This document shows positions 15,946 to 24,024 of a stretch of DNA of 49,043 nucleotides, piece by piece. The notes under the pieces are model-generated. The model was not told the origin of the DNA and did no database searches. It worked only from the letters and a program-made list of their open reading frames with translations. The translations under genes and the position numbers were made by a program. Source of the stretch: Bacteroidales bacterium (GTDB lineage Bacteria > Bacteroidota > Bacteroidia > Bacteroidales > WCHB1-69); assembly GCA_016285145.1 (NCBI GenBank), contig JAEEQE010000020.1, positions 1 through 49,043 on the forward strand. The letters are read 5' to 3'. How positions within the stretch are numbered: the first letter of the stretch is position 1; each line of letters starts with the position of its first letter.

Positions 15946-18432
15946 ATGATGGAAATCAAGCATTCATCTATCCGTGTCCGTGGGGCTCGGGTGCATAATT
16001 TGAAGAATATAGATGTGGATGTGCCGTTGAACTGTATTGTGGCGGTGGCAGGTGTTTCGGGCTCCGGGAAATCGTCGCTGGCGCTCGGTGTTTTGTATGC
16101 GGAGGGGTCGCGGCGCTATTTGGAATCTTTGTCCACCTATACGCGTCGGCGTATGACGCAGGCCGCCCGCGCGGATGTGGATGAGGTGCTGTACGTGCCG
16201 GCGGCGCTGGCTCTGCACCAGCGTCCGGCAGTGCCGGGCATCCGTTCTACTTTCGGCACGGGCACTGAACTGCTGAACAGCCTGCGATTGATGTATTCTC
16301 GCTTGGCCGAACATCGCTGTCCCAATGGCCATTACGTCCCTCCGACATTGGCGGTGGCCGCCGGCCAGGAAATCGTATGCCCGGAATGCGGTGCTCGTTT
16401 TTACGCTCCCGGGGCTGAAGAATTGGCTTTCAATAGCCAAGGAGCCTGCCGTACGTGTGGAGGTACCGGTATGGTGCGTACCGTGGATAAAGCCTCACTG
16501 GTGCCCGACGAATCTCTCACAATTGACGAGGGTGCCGTGGCTCCCTGGAACAGCCTGATGTGGTCATTGATGACTGACGTTTGCCGTGCCATGGGTGTAC
16601 GCACCGATGTTCCATTTAGAGAACTTACTGATAAAGAGAAAGATATTGTTTACAATGGTCCCTCGGTGAAAAAACATATCTTGTACAAATCCAAAAACTC
16701 CAATGTGGCTGGAGAGATGGATTTTACCTATTACAATGCTGTTTATACGGTGGAAAACGCGCTTGCCAAGGTGAAAGATGACAAAGGCATGAAGCGGGTG
16801 GAAAAGTTTTTGAAGGAAGAGGTGTGTCCGGATTGTAGCGGCTCGCGACTGTCAGAGGCTGCGCGGGCACCCCGTCTGCGAGGCATATCCCTTGACGAGG
16901 CCTGTCGCATGACTCTATCCCGACTTGTGGATTGGGTGGACGGGGTGCCCGCCTCCTTGCCGGAGGAAATGCGCCCCATGGCGGAAGGCATCTGCGAATC
17001 GTTCCGCTCCGCCGCCCGACGCCTGATGGATCTCGGCCTTGGCTACCTCACCCTCGACAGAGCCGCAGCCACCCTCTCCACAGGAGAACGACAACGGATG
17101 CAACTGGCACGCGCCGTGCGTAACCGTACCACCGGCGTGCTCTATGTGCTTGACGAACCGTCCATAGGACTGCACCCGGCCAATATCGTGGGCCTTAACG
17201 GCGTTATGCACGATCTTGTGGCTGATGGCAACTCGGTGCTACTTGTGGATCACGACACCCAGATACTGAAAGAAGCTGACTGGCTCATCGAACTTGGCCC
17301 GGAAGCTGGCGCCGGCGGTGGACAAGTCATTGCCCAGGGCACGTTGGAAACCATTGTCCGGAACCCGGCTTCCCAAATAGGACCTTTTTTGATTCCGAAA
17401 GAAAATAAAGGATATAATCTCCTTGCGGAGGAGGACTTGTTCTCTCAAGGTGCCATTCATCTGTCCACGAGTCACATTCATACGGTAAAACCTTTGGAGG
17501 TGGATATTCCCAAAGGCAGGCTGACAGTGGTGACCGGCGTGTCGGGTTCTGGCAAGACTACGCTGATTCTTGAAAGCCTGGTGCCAGCCCTCGATGCCCT
17601 CACCCGAGGCAGGCCTTTGCCGTCACACGTGCGCGAGATTTCCGCCGACGGTATCGCCCATGTGAAATTGATTGACGCCACCCCAATCGGTATCAACATC
17701 CGGTCCACGGTGGCTACGTATGCCAATGTGCATGACGACCTGCGCAAAGCGTTTGCACGCACGAATGAGGCGAGAAAGCGCGGATACCATGCCAGCGACT
17801 TCTCCTATAATACCGGCGACTTGCGCTGTCCTGTTTGCGATGGCACAGGTTCTATCAGTCTTGATGTGCAATTTTTACCGGATGTGGACATTCCATGTCC
17901 TACGTGCAGGGGCTCGCGATACCGGAAGGAGGCCTACGCCGTGCGGCTTTCCAATGCCGATGGGGTGACACACTCTCTTCCTGAACTCATGGATATGGAT
18001 GTGAACACCGCTGTGGATTTTTGCGGAGGCATGAAGTCGGTTCTTCCTAAATTGCAAGTGCTGCAAAGTTTAGGTCTTGGCTATTTGACCCTCGGAGAGG
18101 AAACCCCCGGACTTTCGGGTGGCGAGGCGCAACGCTTGAAACTGGCCAGCGAGATGGGGCGAATGCAACATGACTCTGTCTTCGTGTTCGACGAACCTAC
18201 TATCGGTTTGCACCCGCTGGATGTGCAAACCCTCCTCCGTGTCTTTGACACCCTTATCTGCAATGGGGCTACGGTCATTGTCATCGAACACGACCTGGAC
18301 GTGATTCGAAGCGCGGATTATGTTATTGACATGGGTCCTGGCGGTGGCGAAGAGGGCGGTAGGATCGTGGCGACAGGTTCCCCGGCACACATTGCCTCCT
18401 GTTCTGACAGCATCACCGGACGCTTTCTGTGA
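15946..18432 (+). CDS. UvrA2-type ABC ATPase (UvrA paralogue without UvrB-binding domain)
   Basis: An 828-residue UvrA-family protein, shorter than the ~940 residues of canonical UvrA. The first Walker A is GVSGSGKSS (36-44), the second GVSGSGKTT. The first signature reads [12 protein letters not shown] (from about 378), with Thr where Gly is usual; the second is [12 protein letters not shown]. Walker B strands end in DEPSIGLHP and DEPTIGLHP. Zinc-type cysteine pairs are seen at CPECG/CRTCGG and CPVCDG/CPTCRG. Between LRLMYSRL (about 113-120) and AFNSQGAC (about 161-168) there are only ~40 residues, where canonical UvrA has a much longer UvrB-binding insertion. This fits class II UvrA (UvrA2), linked in other bacteria to tolerance of DNA-damaging compounds. 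A canonical uvrA is expected elsewhere in the genome. Confidence 0.85.
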   Translation: MMEIKHSSIRVRGARVHNLKNIDVDVPLNCIVAVAGVSGSGKSSLALGVLYAEGSRRYLESLSTYTRRRMTQAARADVDEVLYVPAALALHQRPAVPGIRSTFGTGTELLNSLRLMYSRLAEHRCPNGHYVPPTLAVAAGQEIVCPECGARFYAPGAEELAFNSQGACRTCGGTGMVRTVDKASLVPDESLTIDEGAVAPWNSLMWSLMTDVCRAMGVRTDVPFRELTDKEKDIVYNGPSVKKHILYKSKNSNVAGEMDFTYYNAVYTVENALAKVKDDKGMKRVEKFLKEEVCPDCSGSRLSEAARAPRLRGISLDEACRMTLSRLVDWVDGVPASLPEEMRPMAEGICESFRSAARRLMDLGLGYLTLDRAAATLSTGERQRMQLARAVRNRTTGVLYVLDEPSIGLHPANIVGLNGVMHDLVADGNSVLLVDHDTQILKEADWLIELGPEAGAGGGQVIAQGTLETIVRNPASQIGPFLIPKENKGYNLLAEEDLFSQGAIHLSTSHIHTVKPLEVDIPKGRLTVVTGVSGSGKTTLILESLVPALDALTRGRPLPSHVREISADGIAHVKLIDATPIGINIRSTVATYANVHDDLRKAFARTNEARKRGYHASDFSYNTGDLRCPVCDGTGSISLDVQFLPDVDIPCPTCRGSRYRKEAYAVRLSNADGVTHSLPELMDMDVNTAVDFCGGMKSVLPKLQVLQSLGLGYLTLGEETPGLSGGEAQRLKLASEMGRMQHDSVFVFDEPTIGLHPLDVQTLLRVFDTLICNGATVIVIEHDLDVIRSADYVIDMGPGGGEEGGRIVATGSPAHIASCSDSITGRFL

Positions 18433-18490
18433 TGTTTCTTTATTGAAGAAAATTGTTGAATACAAATTGAATTATATTGAAAATTTCAAG

Positions 18491-18498
18491 TACTTTTG
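18491..18498 (+). promoter_or_regulatory. -7 promoter element (TACTTTTG) for mnmA
   Basis: TACTTTTG followed by C, with a TTG at 18467-18469, 21 bases upstream, which fits the -33 spacing of Bacteroidota promoters. It leaves a leader of about 55 bases before the mnmA ATG. Confidence 0.6.
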
Positions 18499-18560
18499 CA
18501 AGTCCAATTTAGGATTGTTCCTTCTTTCCCCAAAGGACTGATTACAATACATTTTTTATT

Positions 18561-19643
18561 ATGGGCAAACGTGTATTAATGGCGATGAGCGGTGGTATCG
18601 ACAGCAGTGTGTCGGCCCTTCTACTGATAGAGCAGGGGTACGAGCTGGTGGGTGCCACGTTCCGCACATTCGACTATATCAAAGAATCCTGCCTCGCGCG
18701 GGAAAAGGGCTGCTGCTCGGTGGAGAGCATCATGGAAGCCAAGCATTTCGCCGAATCGTTGGGCGTGGAACACCATATTTTGGACTTCCGCCAGCTGTTT
18801 CGCGAGCATGTCATCGCCGACTTCATCAGTGAGTACCGTCGTGGGCGCACGCCCAACCCGTGCGTGCTGTGCAACTCCCACATCAAATGGGGCGTGCTGC
18901 TGAAGGCCGCTGACGAGCTGGGCTGCGATTACATCGCCACGGGCCATTATGCGCAAATCGCCATGCATCGCGACCATTACTATCTCCACACGGCTGCCGA
19001 CACGCACAAGGACCAGACCTATTTCCTGTGGATGCTCACCGAAGAAAACCTTCGGCGCACGATATTCCCATTGGGCGGATATACCAAGCCTGAGGTGCGG
19101 CAAATGGCTGTGGATCATCATTTTGAAAAGCTTGCAAAAAAGAGCGAGTCGCAGGAAATCTGTTTCATTCCCGACAACGACTACCGCACGTTCCTGGCCC
19201 AGCAGGGCTGCGAGGTGAAGCCCGGCAGGTTTGTGGATGCCGACGGGAAGGTCATCGGGCGGCATCCGGGCTATTGCAATTTCACCATCGGCCAGCGCAA
19301 GGGTCTGGGTGTGGCCTTCGGCACACCCAAATACGTCACCCGCATTGATGCGGCCACCAACAAGGTTTGCCTCGGTGATTATGACGACCTATATCAAACG
19401 GAGGTGGAAGCCGCACAGGTGCGCATCCGCGATGTGGAATGGCTGCGTGAGTCCCCGCAGGTTCAGGCCCGCATACGCTACAAGTCGCCCGCCACCGAGG
19501 CGGAACTGTTGCTTGGCGACGACTTTGCCGAGACGGGGAAAGCCGTTATCCGTTTCGATGAACCCGTCTGGGGCGTCACCCCTGGCCAGTCGGTCGTGCT
19601 ATATAAGGATGGCTTTGTTGTGGGGGGTGGAATAATTAGTTGA
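18561..19643 (+). CDS. mnmA: tRNA-specific 2-thiouridylase MnmA
   Basis: A 360-residue protein. The PP-loop SGGIDSSV (10-17) binds ATP. The catalytic cysteine pair is visible: Cys101 in NPCVLCNSHIKW and Cys201 in SQEICFIPD, with GHY (128-130) between them. The C-terminal half carries the family's GQRKGLGVA and the PVWGVTPGQSVVLY strand. MnmA activates U34 of Lys, Glu and Gln tRNAs with ATP and transfers sulfur to form 2-thiouridine. Length and start (MGKRVLMAMSGG) are normal. It has its own promoter at 18491 and appears to be a single-gene unit. Confidence 0.96.
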   Translation: MGKRVLMAMSGGIDSSVSALLLIEQGYELVGATFRTFDYIKESCLAREKGCCSVESIMEAKHFAESLGVEHHILDFRQLFREHVIADFISEYRRGRTPNPCVLCNSHIKWGVLLKAADELGCDYIATGHYAQIAMHRDHYYLHTAADTHKDQTYFLWMLTEENLRRTIFPLGGYTKPEVRQMAVDHHFEKLAKKSESQEICFIPDNDYRTFLAQQGCEVKPGRFVDADGKVIGRHPGYCNFTIGQRKGLGVAFGTPKYVTRIDAATNKVCLGDYDDLYQTEVEAAQVRIRDVEWLRESPQVQARIRYKSPATEAELLLGDDFAETGKAVIRFDEPVWGVTPGQSVVLYKDGFVVGGGIIS

Positions 19644-19676
19644 TTGTGACGAACTACAATTAATAATTTACAATTT

Positions 19677-19698
19677 ACAATTAATAATTAATAATTTA
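19677..19698 (+). repeat. AT-rich ATTAATA spacer repeat, copy 1
   Basis: A run of overlapping ATTAATA units. It is identical over about 21 bases to 31424-31444, where it covers the end of the GH29-GH3 gene. Confidence 0.6.
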
Positions 19699-19821
19699 AT
19701 TGGTGTTGGTTGTTGTGTGGATGTTGGCTTTAGAGGATAATGACGACATTTTTTCCATTGTTAATAATGCTTGTGGCACCTTGGTTTCGCACAAAACTAA
19801 TTCCTCTTTTGATTTTATAAG

Positions 19822-19860
19822 GGGTGCCCGAAGGGTAGGGTAGTTAATATGGGTTATAAT
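19822..19860 (+). repeat. REP-type repeat GGGTGCCCGAAGGG..., second copy
   Basis: Matches the reverse complement of 1701-1740 at 35 of 39 positions. Here it is not bounded by the 12-base inverted repeats seen around 1571-1836, so this copy is a core fragment. Confidence 0.65.
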
Positions 19861-19987
19861 CCCTTTTACACCTGAAGCCCAAACTCGATTTCGGCCATTT
19901 ATATATAGTTATCTTAAAAATTCTTTTCTCTAAAATAAAACCACCCGGTTGACGTTGTATTGGCGATTAATCTTTTAATTGCGTTTC

Positions 19988-21085
19988 ATGATTACCGGTA
20001 CTCTGATCATTCTGATTTTGTCACTTATCATTATTCTGCTTGTTATCCTGGCGGTGTTGGGACCTGTCATCGTGCATCTGCCAAGGTTCGGCAAGGCCCC
20101 GTCCGGCGAACGGAAGCAACGCATCATGCGCTCCCCGAATTTCCGTCGCGGGCATTTTTGCAATCTGGGTGATGTGGGAATGCGGTTCTCATGGCGGAAG
20201 ATGCGCCGTGTGCTGCGGAAACATGTTTTCAAAAAGAAAAAAACAGCCCTGAAACCGGAACAACCTCTGAATATGGTGAAACACGACCTGAAGTCTCTGC
20301 CCGCCGACCGGGACTTCTACGTTTGGTTCGGACATTCCGCCTATCTGCTGTCGTTGCACGGCACTACTGTTCTGGTGGATCCGACGTTCTGCACTGCATC
20401 TCCCTTCTCATTTGTGAACAAGCCCTTCCGGGGCACCGAAGCATACCAACCGGAGGATATGCCCGACCATATCGACTATCTTATTATCACCCATGACCAT
20501 TACGACCATTTGGACCATAAGACCATTTTGCGGCTGAAAGACCGTGTGGACAGGGTGGTGTGCCCGCTGGGCGTTGGCTCGCACCTGGAACGCTGGGGCG
20601 TGGACCCCGCGCATATTGTGGAGATGGACTGGGATGATGTTTTTGACGCCGGGACGTCGTGGCGCATCGTCTGCCTGCCCTCGCAGCATTTTTCCGGGCG
20701 GGCAATGCGACGCAACAACACGCTGTGGGCATCGTTCCTCCTGCGGACACCTTATGGCAACATCTTTGCCGGATGCGACGGCGGCTATGGCCCGCATTTC
20801 AAGCAGATAGGGAAGAGATTCCCGGATATCGACCTTGCCATTCTCGAAAACGGACAGTATAATGAACTTTGGGCGCCTATCCATACTTTACCTCCATTTC
20901 TGGGCGAGGAGGCCGTTGATTTGGGTGCAAAACAATTGATTACCGTACATCATTCCAAATATGCACTTGCCCTCCATCCGTGGGACGAGCCGCTTCAAAA
21001 CGAAATCTACGCCCGCGACCAGTACGGACTGAACCTAATAACTGTTGGTTTGGGTGACGTTGCCGAGCTACATCTTACCACATGA
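19988..21085 (+). CDS. Membrane-anchored metallo-beta-lactamase-fold hydrolase (NAPE-PLD/UlaG-like)
   Basis: About 365 residues. A strong N-terminal membrane segment (ITGTLIILILSLIIILLVILAVLG, about 2-26) is followed by a basic linker and the metallo-beta-lactamase fold. The metal motif is THDHYDHLDH, further ligands are expected at SQHFSGR and GCDGGYGP, and a late His sits in TVHHSKYAL. The WFGHSAYLL strand and the overall pattern fit the family that includes UlaG and N-acyl-phosphatidylethanolamine phospholipase D, so the substrate could be a lipid, but this is not shown. I chose the ATG at 19988; a TTG three codons earlier is possible. The gene stands alone between repeat-rich intergenic regions. 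Confidence 0.8.
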   Translation: MITGTLIILILSLIIILLVILAVLGPVIVHLPRFGKAPSGERKQRIMRSPNFRRGHFCNLGDVGMRFSWRKMRRVLRKHVFKKKKTALKPEQPLNMVKHDLKSLPADRDFYVWFGHSAYLLSLHGTTVLVDPTFCTASPFSFVNKPFRGTEAYQPEDMPDHIDYLIITHDHYDHLDHKTILRLKDRVDRVVCPLGVGSHLERWGVDPAHIVEMDWDDVFDAGTSWRIVCLPSQHFSGRAMRRNNTLWASFLLRTPYGNIFAGCDGGYGPHFKQIGKRFPDIDLAILENGQYNELWAPIHTLPPFLGEEAVDLGAKQLITVHHSKYALALHPWDEPLQNEIYARDQYGLNLITVGLGDVAELHLTT

Positions 21086-21089
21086 TTTC

Positions 21090-21117
21090 TGTAGAGATGC
21101 GATGAATCGCGTCTCCA
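21090..21117 (+). terminator. Inverted repeat GTAGAGATGCGAT...; terminator or dispersed repeat
   Basis: GAGATGCGAT and ATCGCGTCTC form a 10-base stem with one G-U type pair and a 2-base gap, directly after the hydrolase stop. It has no T-run. The sequence resembles a GTAGAGACGCGAT-type palindrome I recall as dispersed in several bacterial phyla. Confidence 0.4.
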
Positions 21118-21156
21118 CAAAGGTTATCCCCAATTGTGTGCGCGGAACAATGGCAA

Positions 21157-21193
21157 ATCCCCATAAATGGGGATGATCCGTTACCGGACGGAT
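21157..21193. repeat. Paired palindromes upstream of feoAB
   Basis: ATCCCCAT-AA-ATGGGGAT (21157-21174) is followed by ATCCG...CGGAT (about 21175-21193), just before the -7 element at 21197. They could be a REP-type repeat, a terminator for upstream transcription, or a regulator site; no Fur or DtxR box is recognisable. Confidence 0.45.
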
Positions 21194-21196
21194 TGC

Positions 21197-21204
21197 TATT
21201 TTTG
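21197..21204 (+). promoter_or_regulatory. -7 promoter element (TATTTTTG) for feoAB
   Basis: TATTTTTG followed by C, 23 bases before the ATG at 21228. Confidence 0.6.
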
Positions 21205-21227
21205 CAATCCTAAAAATACTATGCCGT

Positions 21228-23693
21228 ATGCTGTTATCTGACTTAAAGACAGGAGAAAAGGGTGTGGTGGTGCGCGTGGCCGGACACGGTGCCTTCCGCA
21301 AACGTATCATCGAGATGGGCTTTATCAAAGGTGTCACCGTTGAGGCTGTCCTCAATGCGCCGCTGAACGACCCTATCAAATACCGGATCATGAATTTTGA
21401 GGTGTCGCTGCGTCGCAGCGATGCGCAGAAGGTGGAGGTTGTCAGCGAGAAGGAGGCCGAACAGGAGATTGTCAACCATTCGGATTACAAACCATTGGAA
21501 GCCCCCGACTGCGATGCCTTGCATCATATTGCCGAACATCGGAGCCACACGATTAATGTAGCTCTTGTGGGAAATCCTAACTGTGGCAAGACCAGTATCT
21601 TCAATATCGCCGCTCATGCGCATGAGCGGGTGGGAAATTATAGCGGCGTGACCGTGGACGAAAAAGTGGGTACATTCACCCACGGCGGCTACACGTTCAA
21701 TTTGGTGGATCTGCCCGGCACTTACAGTCTCAGCGCCTATTCGCCTGAAGAACTCTATGTGCGTAAGCATATCCTGGAAAAGAATCCCGATATAATCCTG
21801 AATGTTGTGGATGGCAGCAATCTGGAACGCAATCTTTATCTTACCACTCAGCTCATTGACATGGACATCACAATGGTGATGGCACTGAATATGTACGATG
21901 AACTGAAAAAAAGCGGTGACAATCTCGATATCAGCCAATTGAGCACTTTGTTAGGTATGCCCATCGTACCCACTACCGGTCGAAACGGGGATGGTATTGA
22001 CCGCCTCTTTGACACCATCATTGAGGTCTTTGAGCGTGAAAACGGGTTGTCGTCGGATAAAAACGATAGTGCAACGCTGTACCGCCATATTCATGTGAAC
22101 CATGGCGCGGAATTGGAACGCCAGATAAGCCGTCTCCGCACTGAATTGTACGAACACGGTTTCAGCGACACGCTTTCCACGCGTTTCCTCGCCATAAAAT
22201 TGTTGGAAAACGATGCGCAGTTGGAGGCATACGTACGCGAGCATGACCCCGACGGCAGTGTTTTGAAAATGCGCAATCTGATAGCCGAGGAGTATCAGCG
22301 GAGCAGTGGTCGAAGGGTGGTGGAGAAAAAAACGTCGCAGTTGGGCATTGAGGAGCAGCGGCAGGATATTGAGAGTGCCATTACGGATGCCAAGTATGCT
22401 TTTGTGCGCGGCGCGTTGGCCGAATGTTATTCGAGAAATGAGAAAAGCACGCTGCACCGCCATACCGACAGAATCGACGCTTTGGTCACCCACCGGTGGC
22501 TGGGGTATCCCATCTTCCTCTTCTTCATGTTTGTGACCTTTTTCTGTACGTTTGCCATCGGACAGTATCCTATGGATTGGATTGACAGTCTCTTCACTTG
22601 GCTTGGTGATCTGGTGGGTGGGGCCATGAGTCCCGGCCCGCTGCGCAGCCTGTTAGTGGACGGTATCATCACTGGTGTAGGCTCCGTGATTGTTTTTCTG
22701 CCCAACATATTAATACTATATCTGTTCATCTCCTTTATGGAAGATAGCGGCTATATGGCCCGTGCTGCATTCATCATGGACAAGCTGATGCACCGGATGG
22801 GCTTGCATGGCAAGAGTTTCATTCCTATGATTATGGGTTTCGGATGCAATGTGCCGGCCGTGATGGCCACCCGTACCATTGAGGACCGCAAGAGCCGTCT
22901 GCTCACCATGTTGGTCATCCCCATGATGAGCTGTTCGGCGCGTATCCCAGTTTATGTTATCCTTACGTCCGCTTTTTTCAGCCAATACGCGGCGTTTGTG
23001 CTTACGGGTCTCTACATGTTAGGCATGTTAATGGCCGTGCTGATGGCCAAGCTCTTCAGTCGTTTCTTTGTGAAAGGGGAGAGTCTTCCTTTTGTGATGG
23101 AGTTGCCGCCCTACCGGATGCCCACGGCTAAGTCTGTGCTGCGACACACTTGGGAAAAGGGTAAGGAATATCTGAAGAAGATGGGCACGATCATCTTGGC
23201 GGCCAGCGTGATTGTGTGGGCCTTGGGCTATTTTCCTCATCAAGGGGAGAATATTACGGCCCGCGAGCAGATGGAAAATTCCTATCTCGGGCGCATCGGC
23301 AAGACTGTCGAGCCGGTGATGCGGCCCTGCGGCTTCGATTGGCGACAGAGTGTGTCGCTGCTGGCAGGTGTGGCAGCCAAAGAAGTGGTGGCCAGCACAA
23401 TGGGCGTATTGTATGCCTCTGCCGCCGAAGAAGCGCAATTGGAGGAAGTGGGCATGGATAGCGATGAGGGTGAACTGCACATCGCACAGTTGGTGCAAGG
23501 CAATATGTCGATGCTCTCTGCCGCCAGTATGCTGCTGTTTATCTTGTTATACATGCCATGCCTGTCCACCATTGTGGCCATCAAAAACGAGAGCGGGAAA
23601 TGGAAGTGGGCGCTGTTCACCGTGGCCTACACAATCGGATTGGCTTGGGTGGTTTCCGCATTGTTCTTCCAGATAGCTACGTTAATACTCTGA
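21228..23693 (+). CDS. feoB: FeoA-FeoB fusion ferrous iron transporter
   Basis: An 821-residue protein. Residues 1 to about 75 are a complete FeoA SH3-like domain (LLSDLKTGEKGVVVRV ... RIIEMGFIKG). The FeoB G-domain follows, with GNPNCGKTS (115-123), DLPGTYSLS (from 161) and NMYDE as the G4-like motif. The membrane part starts near residue 420 and contains two Gate regions, including GCNVPAVMATR and SCSARIPVYVI in the first and a related segment (LLAGVAAKEVVASTMGVLY) later. It imports Fe2+ across the inner membrane. FeoA fused to FeoB is common in Bacteroidota. It is followed after 3 bases by a small Cys-rich partner. Confidence 0.95.
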   Translation: MLLSDLKTGEKGVVVRVAGHGAFRKRIIEMGFIKGVTVEAVLNAPLNDPIKYRIMNFEVSLRRSDAQKVEVVSEKEAEQEIVNHSDYKPLEAPDCDALHHIAEHRSHTINVALVGNPNCGKTSIFNIAAHAHERVGNYSGVTVDEKVGTFTHGGYTFNLVDLPGTYSLSAYSPEELYVRKHILEKNPDIILNVVDGSNLERNLYLTTQLIDMDITMVMALNMYDELKKSGDNLDISQLSTLLGMPIVPTTGRNGDGIDRLFDTIIEVFERENGLSSDKNDSATLYRHIHVNHGAELERQISRLRTELYEHGFSDTLSTRFLAIKLLENDAQLEAYVREHDPDGSVLKMRNLIAEEYQRSSGRRVVEKKTSQLGIEEQRQDIESAITDAKYAFVRGALAECYSRNEKSTLHRHTDRIDALVTHRWLGYPIFLFFMFVTFFCTFAIGQYPMDWIDSLFTWLGDLVGGAMSPGPLRSLLVDGIITGVGSVIVFLPNILILYLFISFMEDSGYMARAAFIMDKLMHRMGLHGKSFIPMIMGFGCNVPAVMATRTIEDRKSRLLTMLVIPMMSCSARIPVYVILTSAFFSQYAAFVLTGLYMLGMLMAVLMAKLFSRFFVKGESLPFVMELPPYRMPTAKSVLRHTWEKGKEYLKKMGTIILAASVIVWALGYFPHQGENITAREQMENSYLGRIGKTVEPVMRPCGFDWRQSVSLLAGVAAKEVVASTMGVLYASAAEEAQLEEVGMDSDEGELHIAQLVQGNMSMLSAASMLLFILLYMPCLSTIVAIKNESGKWKWALFTVAYTIGLAWVVSALFFQIATLIL

Positions 23694-23696
23694 AAA

Positions 23697-23849
23697 ATGG
23701 TGCAGATTGTGATTGTCGTGATAGTGGTGGCATTGGCGCTCGTGTTCACGGGGCGTGCCATCGTGCGTACCTTGAAAGGGAAGAGCAACTGCGGATGCGG
23801 ATGTGGCAATTGTCCGTATGCAGGGAAATCCTGTGACAAACAAAAATGA
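23697..23849 (+). CDS. FeoB-associated small Cys-rich membrane protein
   Basis: A 50-residue product. One N-terminal membrane helix (about 2-18) is followed by a basic stretch (RAIVRTLKGK) and a cysteine cluster, NCGCGCGNCPYAGKSC, with five cysteines. This is the pattern of the FeoB-associated Cys-rich protein often encoded right after feoB. The ATG is 3 bases after the feoB stop, so the two are surely co-translated. The cysteines may bind iron or an Fe-S cluster, but the role is not established. Confidence 0.88.
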   Translation: MVQIVIVVIVVALALVFTGRAIVRTLKGKSNCGCGCGNCPYAGKSCDKQK

Positions 23850-23931
23850 TCTTCCACCAGCCGAGTGGGCTTTTGAAGGTTTTTGATCTGTGAATGTGTT
23901 TGTTCTACAACACGTAAGAGGTTAATTTCCG

Positions 23932-23948
23932 CATGTTGGTTCAACATG
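23932..23948. promoter_or_regulatory. Perfect dyad CATGTTG-GTT-CAACATG
   Basis: Seven-base perfect arms with a 3-base gap, ending 13 bases before the -7 element at 23962. It covers the place where a -33 element would be, so it may be an operator for the downstream gene. Confidence 0.4.
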
Positions 23949-23961
23949 TCGGATAATTGAT

Positions 23962-23969
23962 TATCTTTG
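23962..23969 (+). promoter_or_regulatory. -7 promoter element (TATCTTTG) for the DUF3857 gene
   Basis: TATCTTTG followed by C, 55 bases before the ATG at 24025. Confidence 0.55.
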
Positions 23970-24024
23970 CTGCGTAAATAAGGATTCATAGAATCGTAAA
24001 TGTATTTGTTTGTCACCTGCTAAA

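Larger units (their letters stand above)
19644..19987. other. Intergenic region after mnmA with two repeats
   Basis: About 344 bases. It starts with a TTAATAATT-rich stretch (to about 19700) that recurs downstream of the GH29-GH3 gene, and it contains the REP-type repeat at 19822-19860. No gene was found. Confidence 0.6.

Noticed and set aside
1985-21085. A shared system linking the two metallo-beta-lactamase-fold proteins (rnz and the hydrolase at 19988)
   Set aside because: Their motifs place them in different families, they lie 17 kb apart, and rnz has a clear housekeeping role.
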